Assembly: GCA_028702535.1 (NCBI GenBank)
Contig: JAQVOR010000025.1
Span: 1-34,259, forward strand
Source of the DNA: Bacteroidales bacterium
GTDB taxonomy: Bacteria; Bacteroidota; Bacteroidia; Bacteroidales; ML635J-15
Length of the DNA stretch: 34,259 bases
Direction of reading: 5' to 3'
In this document: in pieces, positions 24,895 to 33,467 of the stretch
Position numbering within the stretch: the first letter of the stretch is position 1
Layout of the letters: each line of letters opens with the position of its first letter
Notes under the pieces: model-generated
What the model saw: only the letters and a program-made list of their open reading frames with translations
What the model was told of the DNA's origin: nothing
Databases searched by the model: none
Made by a program: the position numbers and the translations under genes

Positions 24895-26001
24895 TTAATC
24901 TTCTGCGTAGAACTCAATTATTTTATCTACCACATACCTAATTTGTTGGCGACTTATATCTGGATAGATAGGTAGTGATAATATCATTTTCTGATTTTTA
25001 AATGCTTCGGGATAGTCTTTTTCTTTAGCTCCAAGATGTGAATAAACAGAGAGAAAAGGCAAAGCAATCGGGTAATGAATTCCAGTTCCGATTTCGTTTT
25101 CGGCTAAAAAATCTTTCAACTTGTCTCTTTTCAAAGCTTTGATTACAAATAAATGAAAAGTGTGTGTATTTTGGGGCATAATCTTTGGCAAAATGATACT
25201 CTTACAATCCTTTAATAATTCGATGTAATACTCGGCAGCAACACGCCTCTTTTCATTCCAAATATCAATATATTGCAGTTTAATTTTAAGAATTGCTGCT
25301 TGAATTCCATCCAATCGGCAATTAAAACCTATCAATTGATGTTTTGATTTTTGATACTCACCATGATTACGAAACAATCTAAGTTTATGTGCTAATTCAT
25401 CGTCATTTGTTACAACGCAACCAGCATCACCAAAAGCACCCAAATTTTTACCTGGATAAAAAGAGAATATCGCAGCTTTTCCTAATGTGCCAAGGATCTT
25501 TTTATTATAAAAACTAAAATGAGATTGAGAGCAATCTTCAATTAGCAACAAATTATAAGTTGTGCAAAGATTTTGTAATGCAGACAAATTGGCTGATTGC
25601 CCATATAAATGTACCGCAAGAATTGCTTTAGTTTTTGTGATGATTTTTTGTTCAATTTTATTTACATTGATATTAAAATATTCGTCATTGTCCACAAAAA
25701 TTGGAGTAGCTCCACATAAACTAATTGCTTCGGCACATGCAAAAAAAGTGTTTGCTGGTAAAATTATCTCATCATTAAAAGTAAATCCAAGCATTTTAAA
25801 GCTTGCAAACAATGCTGCAGTACCACTGCTAACACCAATGCAATGTTTAACTCCTAATTTCTTAGCAAAACAAGATTCGAATTCCCCCACATGTTTACCT
25901 CCAACAAAAGCACTATTTTCAATTATACTTTCAAAAGTATGTTGAAACTCATTTTTTAATTCAGAGTGCAATTTGGACAAATCGTTAAATGGAACTTTCA
26001 T
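24895..26001 (-). CDS. DegT/DnrJ/EryC1/StrS family sugar aminotransferase
   Basis: A PLP-dependent enzyme of 368 residues that aminates a keto nucleotide-sugar. The N-terminus VPFNDLSKLHSEL, the phrase FVGGKHVGEFE, SSGTAALFASFKM and PANTFFACAEA are typical. The PLP-binding Asp lies in IEDCSQSH (154-161) and the Schiff-base lysine is Lys185 in SFYPGKNLGAFGDAG. FRNHGEYQKSKHQLIGFNCRLD and GIHYPI complete the fold. It stands alone on the minus strand between two + blocks, with a 36-base gap to the converging UbiA-like gene and a 195-base gap to the divergent dehydrogenase. A WbpE/WlbC-like role (3-amination of a UDP-sugar after the Gfo/Idh dehydrogenase next door) is a good guess, but family members have many substrates. 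Confidence 0.92.
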   Translation of the reverse strand: MKVPFNDLSKLHSELKNEFQHTFESIIENSAFVGGKHVGEFESCFAKKLGVKHCIGVSSGTAALFASFKMLGFTFNDEIILPANTFFACAEAISLCGATPIFVDNDEYFNINVNKIEQKIITKTKAILAVHLYGQSANLSALQNLCTTYNLLLIEDCSQSHFSFYNKKILGTLGKAAIFSFYPGKNLGAFGDAGCVVTNDDELAHKLRLFRNHGEYQKSKHQLIGFNCRLDGIQAAILKIKLQYIDIWNEKRRVAAEYYIELLKDCKSIILPKIMPQNTHTFHLFVIKALKRDKLKDFLAENEIGTGIHYPIALPFLSVYSHLGAKEKDYPEAFKNQKMILSLPIYPDISRQQIRYVVDKIIEFYAED

Positions 26002-26166
26002 TATTATAATGATTAATTATAGTACAATATTAGTAAAGTTTTTAAATATTCACATAAAAGGCTTACTCAACTGCAATTTTTTTTTAACAAAGCGACTTCT
26101 CATCAAAGTGTTTTCACAGAAAACAGTTGTTTTGCTAAATTTATAGCTAACTATTCTAAAAAATAT

Positions 26167-26174
26167 TATATTTG
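26167..26174 (+). promoter_or_regulatory. Possible -7 element (TATATTTG) for glycan block B
   Basis: TATATTTG matches TAnnTTTG and lies 22 bases before the ATG of the Gfo/Idh gene, in the 195-base divergent gap shared with the aminotransferase. I see no clear -33 box at the normal spacing. Confidence 0.45.
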
Positions 26175-26196
26175 TTTCGACTAAACTACATGAAAA

Positions 26197-27195
26197 ATGC
26201 AAGTAAGTATTATAGGATATGGTTACTGGGGACCAAATATAGTTAGAAATGTAATTAATAACTTGAATTTTAGTTTAAAATTTGTTTGTGATAAAAACAT
26301 TTCAAAACTTGACATTTTAAAATCGCAATATTCTAACATAAAAATTAGTTCAGACGTTGATAAAGTAATATCGGACGAGCAAACTGATTGCATTATTATT
26401 GCAACAAATCCTGGAAATCATTTCGAATTAGGAATGAAAGCTTTGCAAAACAATAAACACGTTTTAATGGAAAAGCCTTTAGCAATAAATTATGATCAAG
26501 CTAAACTACTTAAACAAACTGCTGAAGATAAAGGACTGGTTTTAATGACAGATTTAACCTTTTTATATAATGGGGCTGTTCAAAAAATTAAAGAAATTAT
26601 TGACAAAGAGGAATTAGGAAAAATACTTTATATCGACTCAACTAGGATAAATTTAGGAATTTTTCAGAATGATATAAATGTTTTAACCGACTTAGCAACA
26701 CACGACTTATCTATAATCAATTATTTAATTAAAGAAAGACCTATTGCTGTTTCGGCAACTGGAAAATGCCATTATAAAAGTGGAATCGAAAATATTTCTT
26801 ACTTAAATCTGTTTTATGATTCTGAGCTTATTTCGCACATACATTGTAGTTGGTCATCTCCTGTAAAAATCCGTCAGATGCTAATTGGTGGCGACAAAAA
26901 AATGCTTATTTATAATGATATCGAGCCATCGGAGAAGATTAAACTTTACGATTCTGGTTATAACTTTACCGAAGAGCAAAAGGGTAGTGTATTAATAGAT
27001 TACAGAATTGGAGATGTTTTTGTTCCGAAATACGATACTCGCGAAGCATTATCATATATGATTGAAGATTTTTACAATGCGGTTAAAAACAAAACAAAAC
27101 CATTAGCCAATGCTGACTTCTCAATAGAAATTATCAAAATTCTTGATTCGGCACAAAAATCAATGTGTCAAAACGGCAAAACTATCGAACTTTAA
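26197..27195 (+). CDS. Gfo/Idh/MocA family NAD(P)-dependent sugar dehydrogenase
   Basis: A 332-residue oxidoreductase with an N-terminal Rossmann fold (GYGYWGPNI, residues 7-15). The catalytic-site motif EKPLA has Lys93, and a further active-site segment DLATHDLSIINYL contains Asp165 and His169. The conserved ATNPGNHFELGMKAL and KHVLMEKP phrases are normal for the family. With the divergent DegT aminotransferase it could make a 3-keto and then a 3-amino UDP-sugar, as WbpB/WbpE or WlbA/WlbC do with UDP-GlcNAcA. The WbpA dehydrogenase and WbpD acetyltransferase of that pathway are not in the window. Its stop codon overlaps the next ATG by one base (TAATG). Confidence 0.9.
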   Translation: MQVSIIGYGYWGPNIVRNVINNLNFSLKFVCDKNISKLDILKSQYSNIKISSDVDKVISDEQTDCIIIATNPGNHFELGMKALQNNKHVLMEKPLAINYDQAKLLKQTAEDKGLVLMTDLTFLYNGAVQKIKEIIDKEELGKILYIDSTRINLGIFQNDINVLTDLATHDLSIINYLIKERPIAVSATGKCHYKSGIENISYLNLFYDSELISHIHCSWSSPVKIRQMLIGGDKKMLIYNDIEPSEKIKLYDSGYNFTEEQKGSVLIDYRIGDVFVPKYDTREALSYMIEDFYNAVKNKTKPLANADFSIEIIKILDSAQKSMCQNGKTIEL

Positions 27196-27926
27196 TGGAT
27201 AAGCAATTACAAACATGGTCAATAATCATCTTTGCTTTTAACGAAGATAACTCAATTGGTAAAGTAATTAAACAAAGCCTTGAAGCTCTAAAAGAGTTAA
27301 ATCCGGATCATTCGGAATTAATTATTGTAAATGATGGAAGTACAGATAAAACAGAAGAAGAAATCAGGACTTATCTCCCCAATGATAAAATTCTAGTAAT
27401 AAATCATCCCACAAACCAAGGTATCGGTCAAGCATTGCTCAGTGGATATCGAAAAGCAAGATTCGAGAATATTTGTGCAATTCCGGCCGATGGTCAATTT
27501 AACACTCAAGAATTACTCCCTTTTTCTGTTATTCCCCCTCAAACAATTATATCATTTTACCGAACTCAAAAAATAAGATATACCTTATTCCGAAAATCAC
27601 TAAGCTATTTCAATAAGTTTTTAAATAGATATTTGCTAGGAATAAAACTTAGAGATGTAAACTGGATAAAAATTTATAAAAAAGAATTTTTTGACCATAT
27701 TTCACCCGTATTGACAAGCTCCTTAGTGGAAAGTGAAATCTGTGCAAAAATGTTGAAAAACAAATATAAGGTTGTTGAAGTCCCTTCTACTTATCACCCA
27801 CGAGATGGCGGTGTTTCAAAAGGGGCATCAATAAAAATAATATTTCTTGCTTTTATAGAATTAATAAAGCTCTATTTTAATTTGAAATTTACGAACAGAA
27901 ATAAAAAAGAAAATGATACTTTGTAA
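27195..27926 (+). CDS. Glycosyltransferase family 2, DPM1-like, second copy type
   Basis: A 243-residue GT2 enzyme, again of the polyprenyl-phosphate sugar synthase type. The ATG at 27195 overlaps the preceding stop by one base; an in-frame GTG at 27165 lies inside the previous gene and is less likely. Motifs are IIFAFNEDNSI, IIVNDGSTDKT (43-53), NQGIGQALLSGYRKA, and PADGQF (97-102) where the first Asp of the usual DxD is Pro. A variant of this kind may be tolerated in DPM-like enzymes, but it is worth noting. There are no clear C-terminal membrane helices. It is followed 23 bases later by a large membrane protein, the same pairing as in block A. Confidence 0.88.
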   Translation: MDKQLQTWSIIIFAFNEDNSIGKVIKQSLEALKELNPDHSELIIVNDGSTDKTEEEIRTYLPNDKILVINHPTNQGIGQALLSGYRKARFENICAIPADGQFNTQELLPFSVIPPQTIISFYRTQKIRYTLFRKSLSYFNKFLNRYLLGIKLRDVNWIKIYKKEFFDHISPVLTSSLVESEICAKMLKNKYKVVEVPSTYHPRDGGVSKGASIKIIFLAFIELIKLYFNLKFTNRNKKENDTL

Positions 27927-27949
27927 TTGAATGCCATAAATAGGAAAAT

Positions 27950-29965
27950 TTGAAAAACAAAAAACTCATATTATTCATAATGAAGAATAGCAAAGTTTTG
28001 CTAACATTTTCAGTTTTATTTTGCATAATTTTAATTGGAATTTATATATCAAGAACAAATATTTATTACCCTATTTATTTACAAATTAATCAAACAAAGT
28101 TCGAATCCTTAAATAAACCACAAGTCCTTGTTAGCACAACTTTAGGTCAAAAACTAATAGTTATCCCAGACTCCTCAAGTAAAAATCATTTCAAACTTGA
28201 TTACGGATATTTTTATAATATTATTGTTATTCCCACTACAACCGAAAAAAACAATTCAGAAGAGTATATTAAAATATACAATTCCAAAACAAAACGAGAA
28301 TTAAAATATAAATATACACTCGAAAATGAAAAGATAATAATCAGTTCTGTTGGAGAAAAATCGATTTTCAAAAGAGTTCTGAGAATATTTGAGATTAACC
28401 TAAAAAAGCTAATCTTACTGTTACTGATTGTGTCGGCAATATATTTTGCCTATTTTTCGTGGAGGCAGCCCAAAAATAAATTTGCAAAACCAATCTTAAA
28501 GATAAATTCAATCCTATTATACTCTACATTATTTGTTGGATTTTTTCTGCTATTTTTAGCTGCATTTCATTCTTTTCCAAATGCCGAAGATATTGCACTT
28601 ACAAGCCCTGATGGAACTTTTAAACCAATATCCAATGCAGTTAAAATACTATTAGTTTATGATGCTCGTTATACTGCAAATGTGTTGTATGGCTTGGATA
28701 TTTTCACTGTTGGTGGGGTCAAATTTCACAAGATAAATTCAATTTTTATTATCCTGATAACTTCCGCATCGGCACTATTCCTTTTTAAACAGATTTTTAA
28801 GCAAATACTTAAAACAAAGGATATTATTGTATTTGGTTTTTGTTTTGTTCTACTCCATTTTGCTTTAAGTCCAAGTATTGCTTACGATATATTCTATATT
28901 GGGTCAAGTTATGTTTATCTTGTATCGTGGATTTTCATTTTTACTTGGGTCGGATTTTTCTTTTTAATCTGTAAAGCAAATAGCACATTAAAAAAACTTT
29001 TCTTTTCGCTCATTACATTTCTAACGCTATTCTTAAGTTTTGGAACAATTGAACTTAACATCTTCATAAATTTTTATATAATTTTAATAATTGGTTATTA
29101 CACCCTTAAATATCGTCGAGATTTAAAACATGAATTTTTTGCTCTATCAACAATATTTATTTTAAGTTCATTATTTATAGCTGTAATACCTGGCAACTCT
29201 TTAAGAGTTTTTGGCTCTCCAATAGAATATAATCCACAATACTTTTTACAAACATTCAAAACAACATTTATTCCTTATTTCTATACTGTTTTCAAATGGA
29301 CTTTTCTAAATCCAGTGTGCATTCCAATAATTATTTGCATATCAGTTTTCTTTCATAAATCAAAAATTGCTGACAGAGTAATATTTTCAAGCAAAGAACT
29401 TATTTTTACAATTATTGGAGGTTTTAGTGTTATGTATTTCTGCTATTATATTTTTGTTTTTACTAACAAGAATATGATTAACGATGGCTATCCAATAAGA
29501 CTAATAAATTATATAAATTGGGCTTATGGAATAATTATTTTTATCTTAACTCCCATTCTTCTAGGAAAAGTTTTACCTAAATTTCTAGATAAACTCCTAC
29601 CTCAATTAAATGTAATTATTACTTATACTATATTGCTAAGTTTTGTTTTTATTGCGTTTCAACCGAATGAGTTTAAGAATATTTTTTTAGAATTTAACTC
29701 GGGAAAATATCGCAAATACAAAATGGAAATGAATAATAGATTTGAAAAAATTTCGGAAGGAATAAATAATCCGGCAATTAAAACAATTATAATAGAAGAA
29801 ATAAAAACAAAGCCCTCCACATTATTTATCTTCGAAAAAGATCTTATAAACAATGACGCAGAATTAGAGCTTTGGATAGAAAAATTTAATAGACATTTCA
29901 ACACAGACAAGATTACTTTTAAAAACGATTCTGCTATTATCAAAATAAAGAATTATGATGAATAA
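27950..29965 (+). CDS. Large multi-pass membrane protein, candidate GT-C glycosyltransferase (GtrII/DUF6056-like layout)
   Basis: A 671-residue inner-membrane protein. One helix (about 17-35) is followed by an extracytoplasmic domain of about 110 residues, a second helix (about 150-170) and roughly ten further helices. The loop after the third helix has FHSFPNAEDIAL, an acidic pair where GT-C enzymes place catalytic residues, and then VYDARYTANVLYG, reminiscent of the GR-Y-N phrase in GtrII/DUF6056-type proteins. A short soluble tail of about 80 residues ends the protein. It starts with TTG at 27950; ATG 27980 is also possible. It is paired with the GT2 upstream, so it may add the sugar which that enzyme loads on polyprenyl phosphate. 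Family assignment is tentative. Confidence 0.68.
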   Translation: MKNKKLILFIMKNSKVLLTFSVLFCIILIGIYISRTNIYYPIYLQINQTKFESLNKPQVLVSTTLGQKLIVIPDSSSKNHFKLDYGYFYNIIVIPTTTEKNNSEEYIKIYNSKTKRELKYKYTLENEKIIISSVGEKSIFKRVLRIFEINLKKLILLLLIVSAIYFAYFSWRQPKNKFAKPILKINSILLYSTLFVGFFLLFLAAFHSFPNAEDIALTSPDGTFKPISNAVKILLVYDARYTANVLYGLDIFTVGGVKFHKINSIFIILITSASALFLFKQIFKQILKTKDIIVFGFCFVLLHFALSPSIAYDIFYIGSSYVYLVSWIFIFTWVGFFFLICKANSTLKKLFFSLITFLTLFLSFGTIELNIFINFYIILIIGYYTLKYRRDLKHEFFALSTIFILSSLFIAVIPGNSLRVFGSPIEYNPQYFLQTFKTTFIPYFYTVFKWTFLNPVCIPIIICISVFFHKSKIADRVIFSSKELIFTIIGGFSVMYFCYYIFVFTNKNMINDGYPIRLINYINWAYGIIIFILTPILLGKVLPKFLDKLLPQLNVIITYTILLSFVFIAFQPNEFKNIFLEFNSGKYRKYKMEMNNRFEKISEGINNPAIKTIIIEEIKTKPSTLFIFEKDLINNDAELELWIEKFNRHFNTDKITFKNDSAIIKIKNYDE

Positions 29966-30476
29966 GAAAATTTATAATAGCCTTATTTATTCGTTTGTTA
30001 CAGTAATGACAATCTGCGTGGTACTTTCTTTATTGTATTTGCACAACAAATCAAACAATTTACTTTTTAGGTCAGCTATGACAATTATTGAAGCCCCTTC
30101 TGGGCAAATGCAACAATATTTCCCAACCGACAGCACCGAGTTTTTTGAACATTTACTCTCCGAAATTGAATTATCCCAATACAACGAAGAAATAAGATCA
30201 AAGTATTTTACTACCGATAATTACAATCACAATATGAGTATTTTTATAAGTGATGTTTTTAAAACTATGTACGAAAGCAGAGCCGACTTTGTACTATCCT
30301 CACTTGATGTTACCGACCCTTTTAATTACACAAATCTAAAATTAAAAAAAGATGGGACAGATGATTGTTCTTTCAATTTAGTTTTTATAAAAGAGAATGG
30401 AAAAGGAAAGCTATTCAGAATTAAAAACTTGCATCAATTCTTAAATTATTATGCCGAGAAACTAAATCAAAAATAG
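29955..30476 (+). CDS. Small membrane-anchored protein of unknown function
   Basis: A 173-residue protein I do not recognise. A single N-terminal helix (about residues 9-28) anchors a mostly polar domain that should lie outside the inner membrane. The domain contains a conserved-looking APSGQMQQYFPTDSTEFFE segment and ends with a basic, helical tail (LHQFLNYYAEKLNQK). There are no cysteines before a single one near residue 145 and no recognisable enzyme motif. It overlaps the previous gene by 11 bases (ATG 29955, with a second ATG at 29958), so it is likely co-translated and may be an accessory subunit of the membrane protein. Its 3' end overlaps the convergent radical SAM gene by 10 bases. 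Confidence 0.75.
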   Translation: MMNKKIYNSLIYSFVTVMTICVVLSLLYLHNKSNNLLFRSAMTIIEAPSGQMQQYFPTDSTEFFEHLLSEIELSQYNEEIRSKYFTTDNYNHNMSIFISDVFKTMYESRADFVLSSLDVTDPFNYTNLKLKKDGTDDCSFNLVFIKENGKGKLFRIKNLHQFLNYYAEKLNQK

Positions 30477-31837
30477 TTATTCTTTTCTTTTGTAAACAAA
30501 TAACCAAAGCTTCCACAAATTATCTTGAAAACTTGTCTTGGATTCAACAATGACTTTTTTAACAAATAAAATATTCTTTTTGGTGATGACAGATAAAATG
30601 ACACCATAAACCAAAGTTCAACGCTTTTTATATTTTTATAATATTTTTCGTTAAATTGCGATTTATATTCATTTTCAAAATAAAAATCTATTTCGTTTCT
30701 ATTTTTTTTAAACAGTTCTGTTCCTGGATATGGATTCACAAAAGACAACCCAGCGTTATTAATTGGAAGCTTAGAAAGGAATTTCAGAGTTTTCTTTAAA
30801 TCAAGTTTTGTTTCAGTTAATGGATTAAACAATATAAACACTGTTATTTCTACTCCCTTTTTCTTTAGCAAAGAAAATTTATCATTGATATTAGCGAAAT
30901 CTAAGTCTAACTTCTTATTATATTCAATTTGAGTTTTCTCATTTATCGTTTCAATTCCTATTAACAGATTTTTAAATTTAAGCTTCCCGAACAAGTCCAA
31001 AGATTCTTCATCTAATAGATCTAATCTGGTTAAGCCAAAATAATTAAACTCAACCCCCTGCTTATTTTGATAATCTAAAATTTTGCAAAGTAAATCTTTG
31101 TTTAAATTACAGTTATCGTCCAACAACCGAATATTCTTATATCCTTTTTTTCCATATTCCTCAATCTCATTCAAAATATTTTCGGTACTGCGATAATAAT
31201 GTTTATTGAGACCATAAGTTCGAATACAATAAGTGCATTTATACGGACATCCGAATGAAAAATACGTAAATGCTGTTTTACCTTTTGCGAAAAGCTCAGA
31301 GTATAAATTATTATCAACAAATGACAAATCAACTTTTTGAATAATATCAGGGTCAAAATTATAATCTTTATCCTTATTTGCTTTTAGACTTGTAACGAAA
31401 GCTTCAACAGATATTTTATCAGGAACACATGCTTCATTAATAAGAGATTCAAAATTGTTTCCCAACACCACGTCAGCAAACGAAAACTTATGTGGGAACA
31501 TTGAAGCTATATATCCTATCACAACTAATTTAGCATCAATCAAAGTTTTGAGGCTTTTTAAATAATTCCTTTCTTCTCCGATAAAGTCAATCGATGTTAA
31601 AGTAATTATAATGTCTGGTTTAAGCATCAAAATCTCAGCATTGCATTTTTTGTATGATAGATTAAGTGCTATCGCATCAATATAACTAAGTTTGCAATTA
31701 GGACTCTTTTCTTTAATAATACTTGCAACACGCACTAATTCTAATGGCGGATACAAAAATCCATTTGCATGATAAGAACAAGAATACTTTCTTATTATCT
31801 TCCGTTTGTACGGTAAATTTAATATTAGAATTTCCAT
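30467..31837 (-). CDS. Radical SAM protein with N-terminal B12-binding-like domain
   Basis: A 456-residue protein of the class B radical SAM layout. Residues 1-150 look like a cobalamin-binding-type Rossmann domain: MEILILNLPY, then YPPLELVRVASII and LSYIDA, without a DxHxxG motif. The 4Fe-4S motif CPYKCTYC gives Cys197, Cys201 and Cys204, after FSFG. Downstream phrases such as RLLDDN, GLTRLDLLDEE and LLIGIETINEKTQ are normal for the core barrel. The C-terminal part is basic with some hydrophobic segments. Such proteins often methylate or otherwise alter unactivated carbons. The product here is unknown; its overlap by 13 bases with the carbamoyltransferase points to a sugar-tailoring role. 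Confidence 0.86.
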   Translation of the reverse strand: MEILILNLPYKRKIIRKYSCSYHANGFLYPPLELVRVASIIKEKSPNCKLSYIDAIALNLSYKKCNAEILMLKPDIIITLTSIDFIGEERNYLKSLKTLIDAKLVVIGYIASMFPHKFSFADVVLGNNFESLINEACVPDKISVEAFVTSLKANKDKDYNFDPDIIQKVDLSFVDNNLYSELFAKGKTAFTYFSFGCPYKCTYCIRTYGLNKHYYRSTENILNEIEEYGKKGYKNIRLLDDNCNLNKDLLCKILDYQNKQGVEFNYFGLTRLDLLDEESLDLFGKLKFKNLLIGIETINEKTQIEYNKKLDLDFANINDKFSLLKKKGVEITVFILFNPLTETKLDLKKTLKFLSKLPINNAGLSFVNPYPGTELFKKNRNEIDFYFENEYKSQFNEKYYKNIKSVELWFMVSFYLSSPKRIFYLLKKSLLNPRQVFKIICGSFGYLFTKEKNNYF

Positions 31838-33456
31838 TTCAAAATTAAAAAGTTGCCAATAAGCAATGCATCAAGTCCACTACGGTAGAATGTTGCGAGT
31901 GCATCAATTGGAGCCATAACAATTGGCTCATTATTAGTGTTGAAGCTTGTGTTTACAACCACAGGGTGTCCTGTAAGATTTTTAACCTCCATCAACAAGT
32001 CATAAAATAATGGCTGCATTTTTTTATTTACTGTCTGAATTCTCGAAGTGCCATCTTCGTGAACAATTCCTGAAAGATTATCAATAGCAGTCTGAGTTAC
32101 ATCAAAGGTAATATTCATAAAAGGAGATTTTTGTGCTTTACCTTTAAAATACTTATGTGCTTCATCTTCAATCACAGATGGGCAAAATGGTCTGTATGCC
32201 TCTCTAAATTTGATTTTTTGATTTATTACATTCTTAACATTTGGCATTGCAGGATTTGCCAAAATGCTTCGTGAACCTAATGCTCTTGGACCAAACTCCA
32301 TCCTAGTTTGAAACCATCCAATTACTTTATTTTGAGAAATCAATTTTGCAGCAATTTTGGCAATATCATCAACTCGCTTATAATTAATCCCAGTATCAAC
32401 TAGTGCCTGTTCTATTTCTATATTCGAATACTCAGATCCTAACAAGGCTGTTTCAATAGGTAAAGGCCTAATCCCATTTTGGGCAGAAGCAAACATTGCA
32501 GCTCCAAGTGATATTCCCGAATCGCCTGATGCTGGTTGCACGTATATTTCATCAATACATTCTAAATTCATCAGCTTTTGATTTACCAAACAATTTAACG
32601 CAACCCCACCAGCTAGACACAATTTCCTTAATCCTGTTTTGTTTTGAAAATCGACAACAATCTCTACTATTACTTTCTCAAATTGTTTTTGTGCAGATGC
32701 TGCAATGTCTTTATAGTGCTGGGTAATGGGCTCGGTTTTTAATCTGCGTTTTCCAAGCATTTCGATAAGCTTGTCACTATAAGCCATTTCTTGCCTTGTA
32801 GGCTGCGACTCGCCAGATTTTATTGGCTTTAGAAAAGATTCATCAAAAAACAATTCTCCTCCATCAAAATTAAGCATTTGGCTAAAATCAAATTTATTTG
32901 AATCTCCGTACGCAGACAATCCCATTAGTTTATATTCATCGCTGTCTCTTCTAAAGCCACATAATTGAGTGATTATTGAATAAAAAATCCCTAAACTATT
33001 TGGTCTTGAATATCGTTTAAACAAGTCTATTTTATTTCCTTTGCCGATAGATAATTGAGTAGAGACACCATCTCCAGAGGCATCCATACTTAATATCATA
33101 GCTTGTTCGAAACCTGAGCCATAAAATGCACTAGCCGAATGAGCATCGTGATGATGAACAAAACTTAATGGTGGGCAGTAACCAAAAGTATCTGAAAAAT
33201 AGGCTTTAAGAATGTTCTCGTAAGCGATTCCCCACGTAGATCCGTGACTTGCAACGAGATCTATATCCTTCATCTCAATTCCAGCATATTCGAGACATTT
33301 AAAAATCGATAATTCTGGCAATTGTCCTGGAGAAAATTTAATCCTATTAAGGCGTTCTTCTTCAATTGCAAAAATAGTTTTTCCATCTTTTATTAAACTC
33401 GCCGAAATATCCTGATAACCTAATCTTACTCCTCCATTAATTCCAAGTATATACAT
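31825..33456 (-). CDS. NodU/CmcH-family carbamoyltransferase
   Basis: A 543-residue O-carbamoyltransferase that uses carbamoyl phosphate and ATP to place a carbamoyl group on a hydroxyl, usually of a sugar or antibiotic. The N-terminal Kae1-like (ASKHA) domain starts MYILGINGG and has the metal-binding HHHDAHSASAF at residues 101-111 and SMDASGDG. The family block FRRDSDEYKLMGLSAYG is present. The C-terminal domain has LAGGVALNCLVNQ, GPRALGSRSILANP (about 386-399) and YRPFCPSV. Length and motifs are complete. It lies 11 bases after the truncated amidotransferase gene and overlaps the radical SAM gene, forming block C. Confidence 0.95.
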   Translation of the reverse strand: MYILGINGGVRLGYQDISASLIKDGKTIFAIEEERLNRIKFSPGQLPELSIFKCLEYAGIEMKDIDLVASHGSTWGIAYENILKAYFSDTFGYCPPLSFVHHHDAHSASAFYGSGFEQAMILSMDASGDGVSTQLSIGKGNKIDLFKRYSRPNSLGIFYSIITQLCGFRRDSDEYKLMGLSAYGDSNKFDFSQMLNFDGGELFFDESFLKPIKSGESQPTRQEMAYSDKLIEMLGKRRLKTEPITQHYKDIAASAQKQFEKVIVEIVVDFQNKTGLRKLCLAGGVALNCLVNQKLMNLECIDEIYVQPASGDSGISLGAAMFASAQNGIRPLPIETALLGSEYSNIEIEQALVDTGINYKRVDDIAKIAAKLISQNKVIGWFQTRMEFGPRALGSRSILANPAMPNVKNVINQKIKFREAYRPFCPSVIEDEAHKYFKGKAQKSPFMNITFDVTQTAIDNLSGIVHEDGTSRIQTVNKKMQPLFYDLLMEVKNLTGHPVVVNTSFNTNNEPIVMAPIDALATFYRSGLDALLIGNFLILKWKF

Positions 33457-33467
33457 ATTCTCAATTA

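Noticed and set aside
27165..27194. GTG at 27165 as the start of the second GT2
   Set aside because: It would overlap 31 bases of the previous gene and adds residues before the normal GT2 N-terminus; ATG 27195 overlaps the stop by one base, a common coupling.
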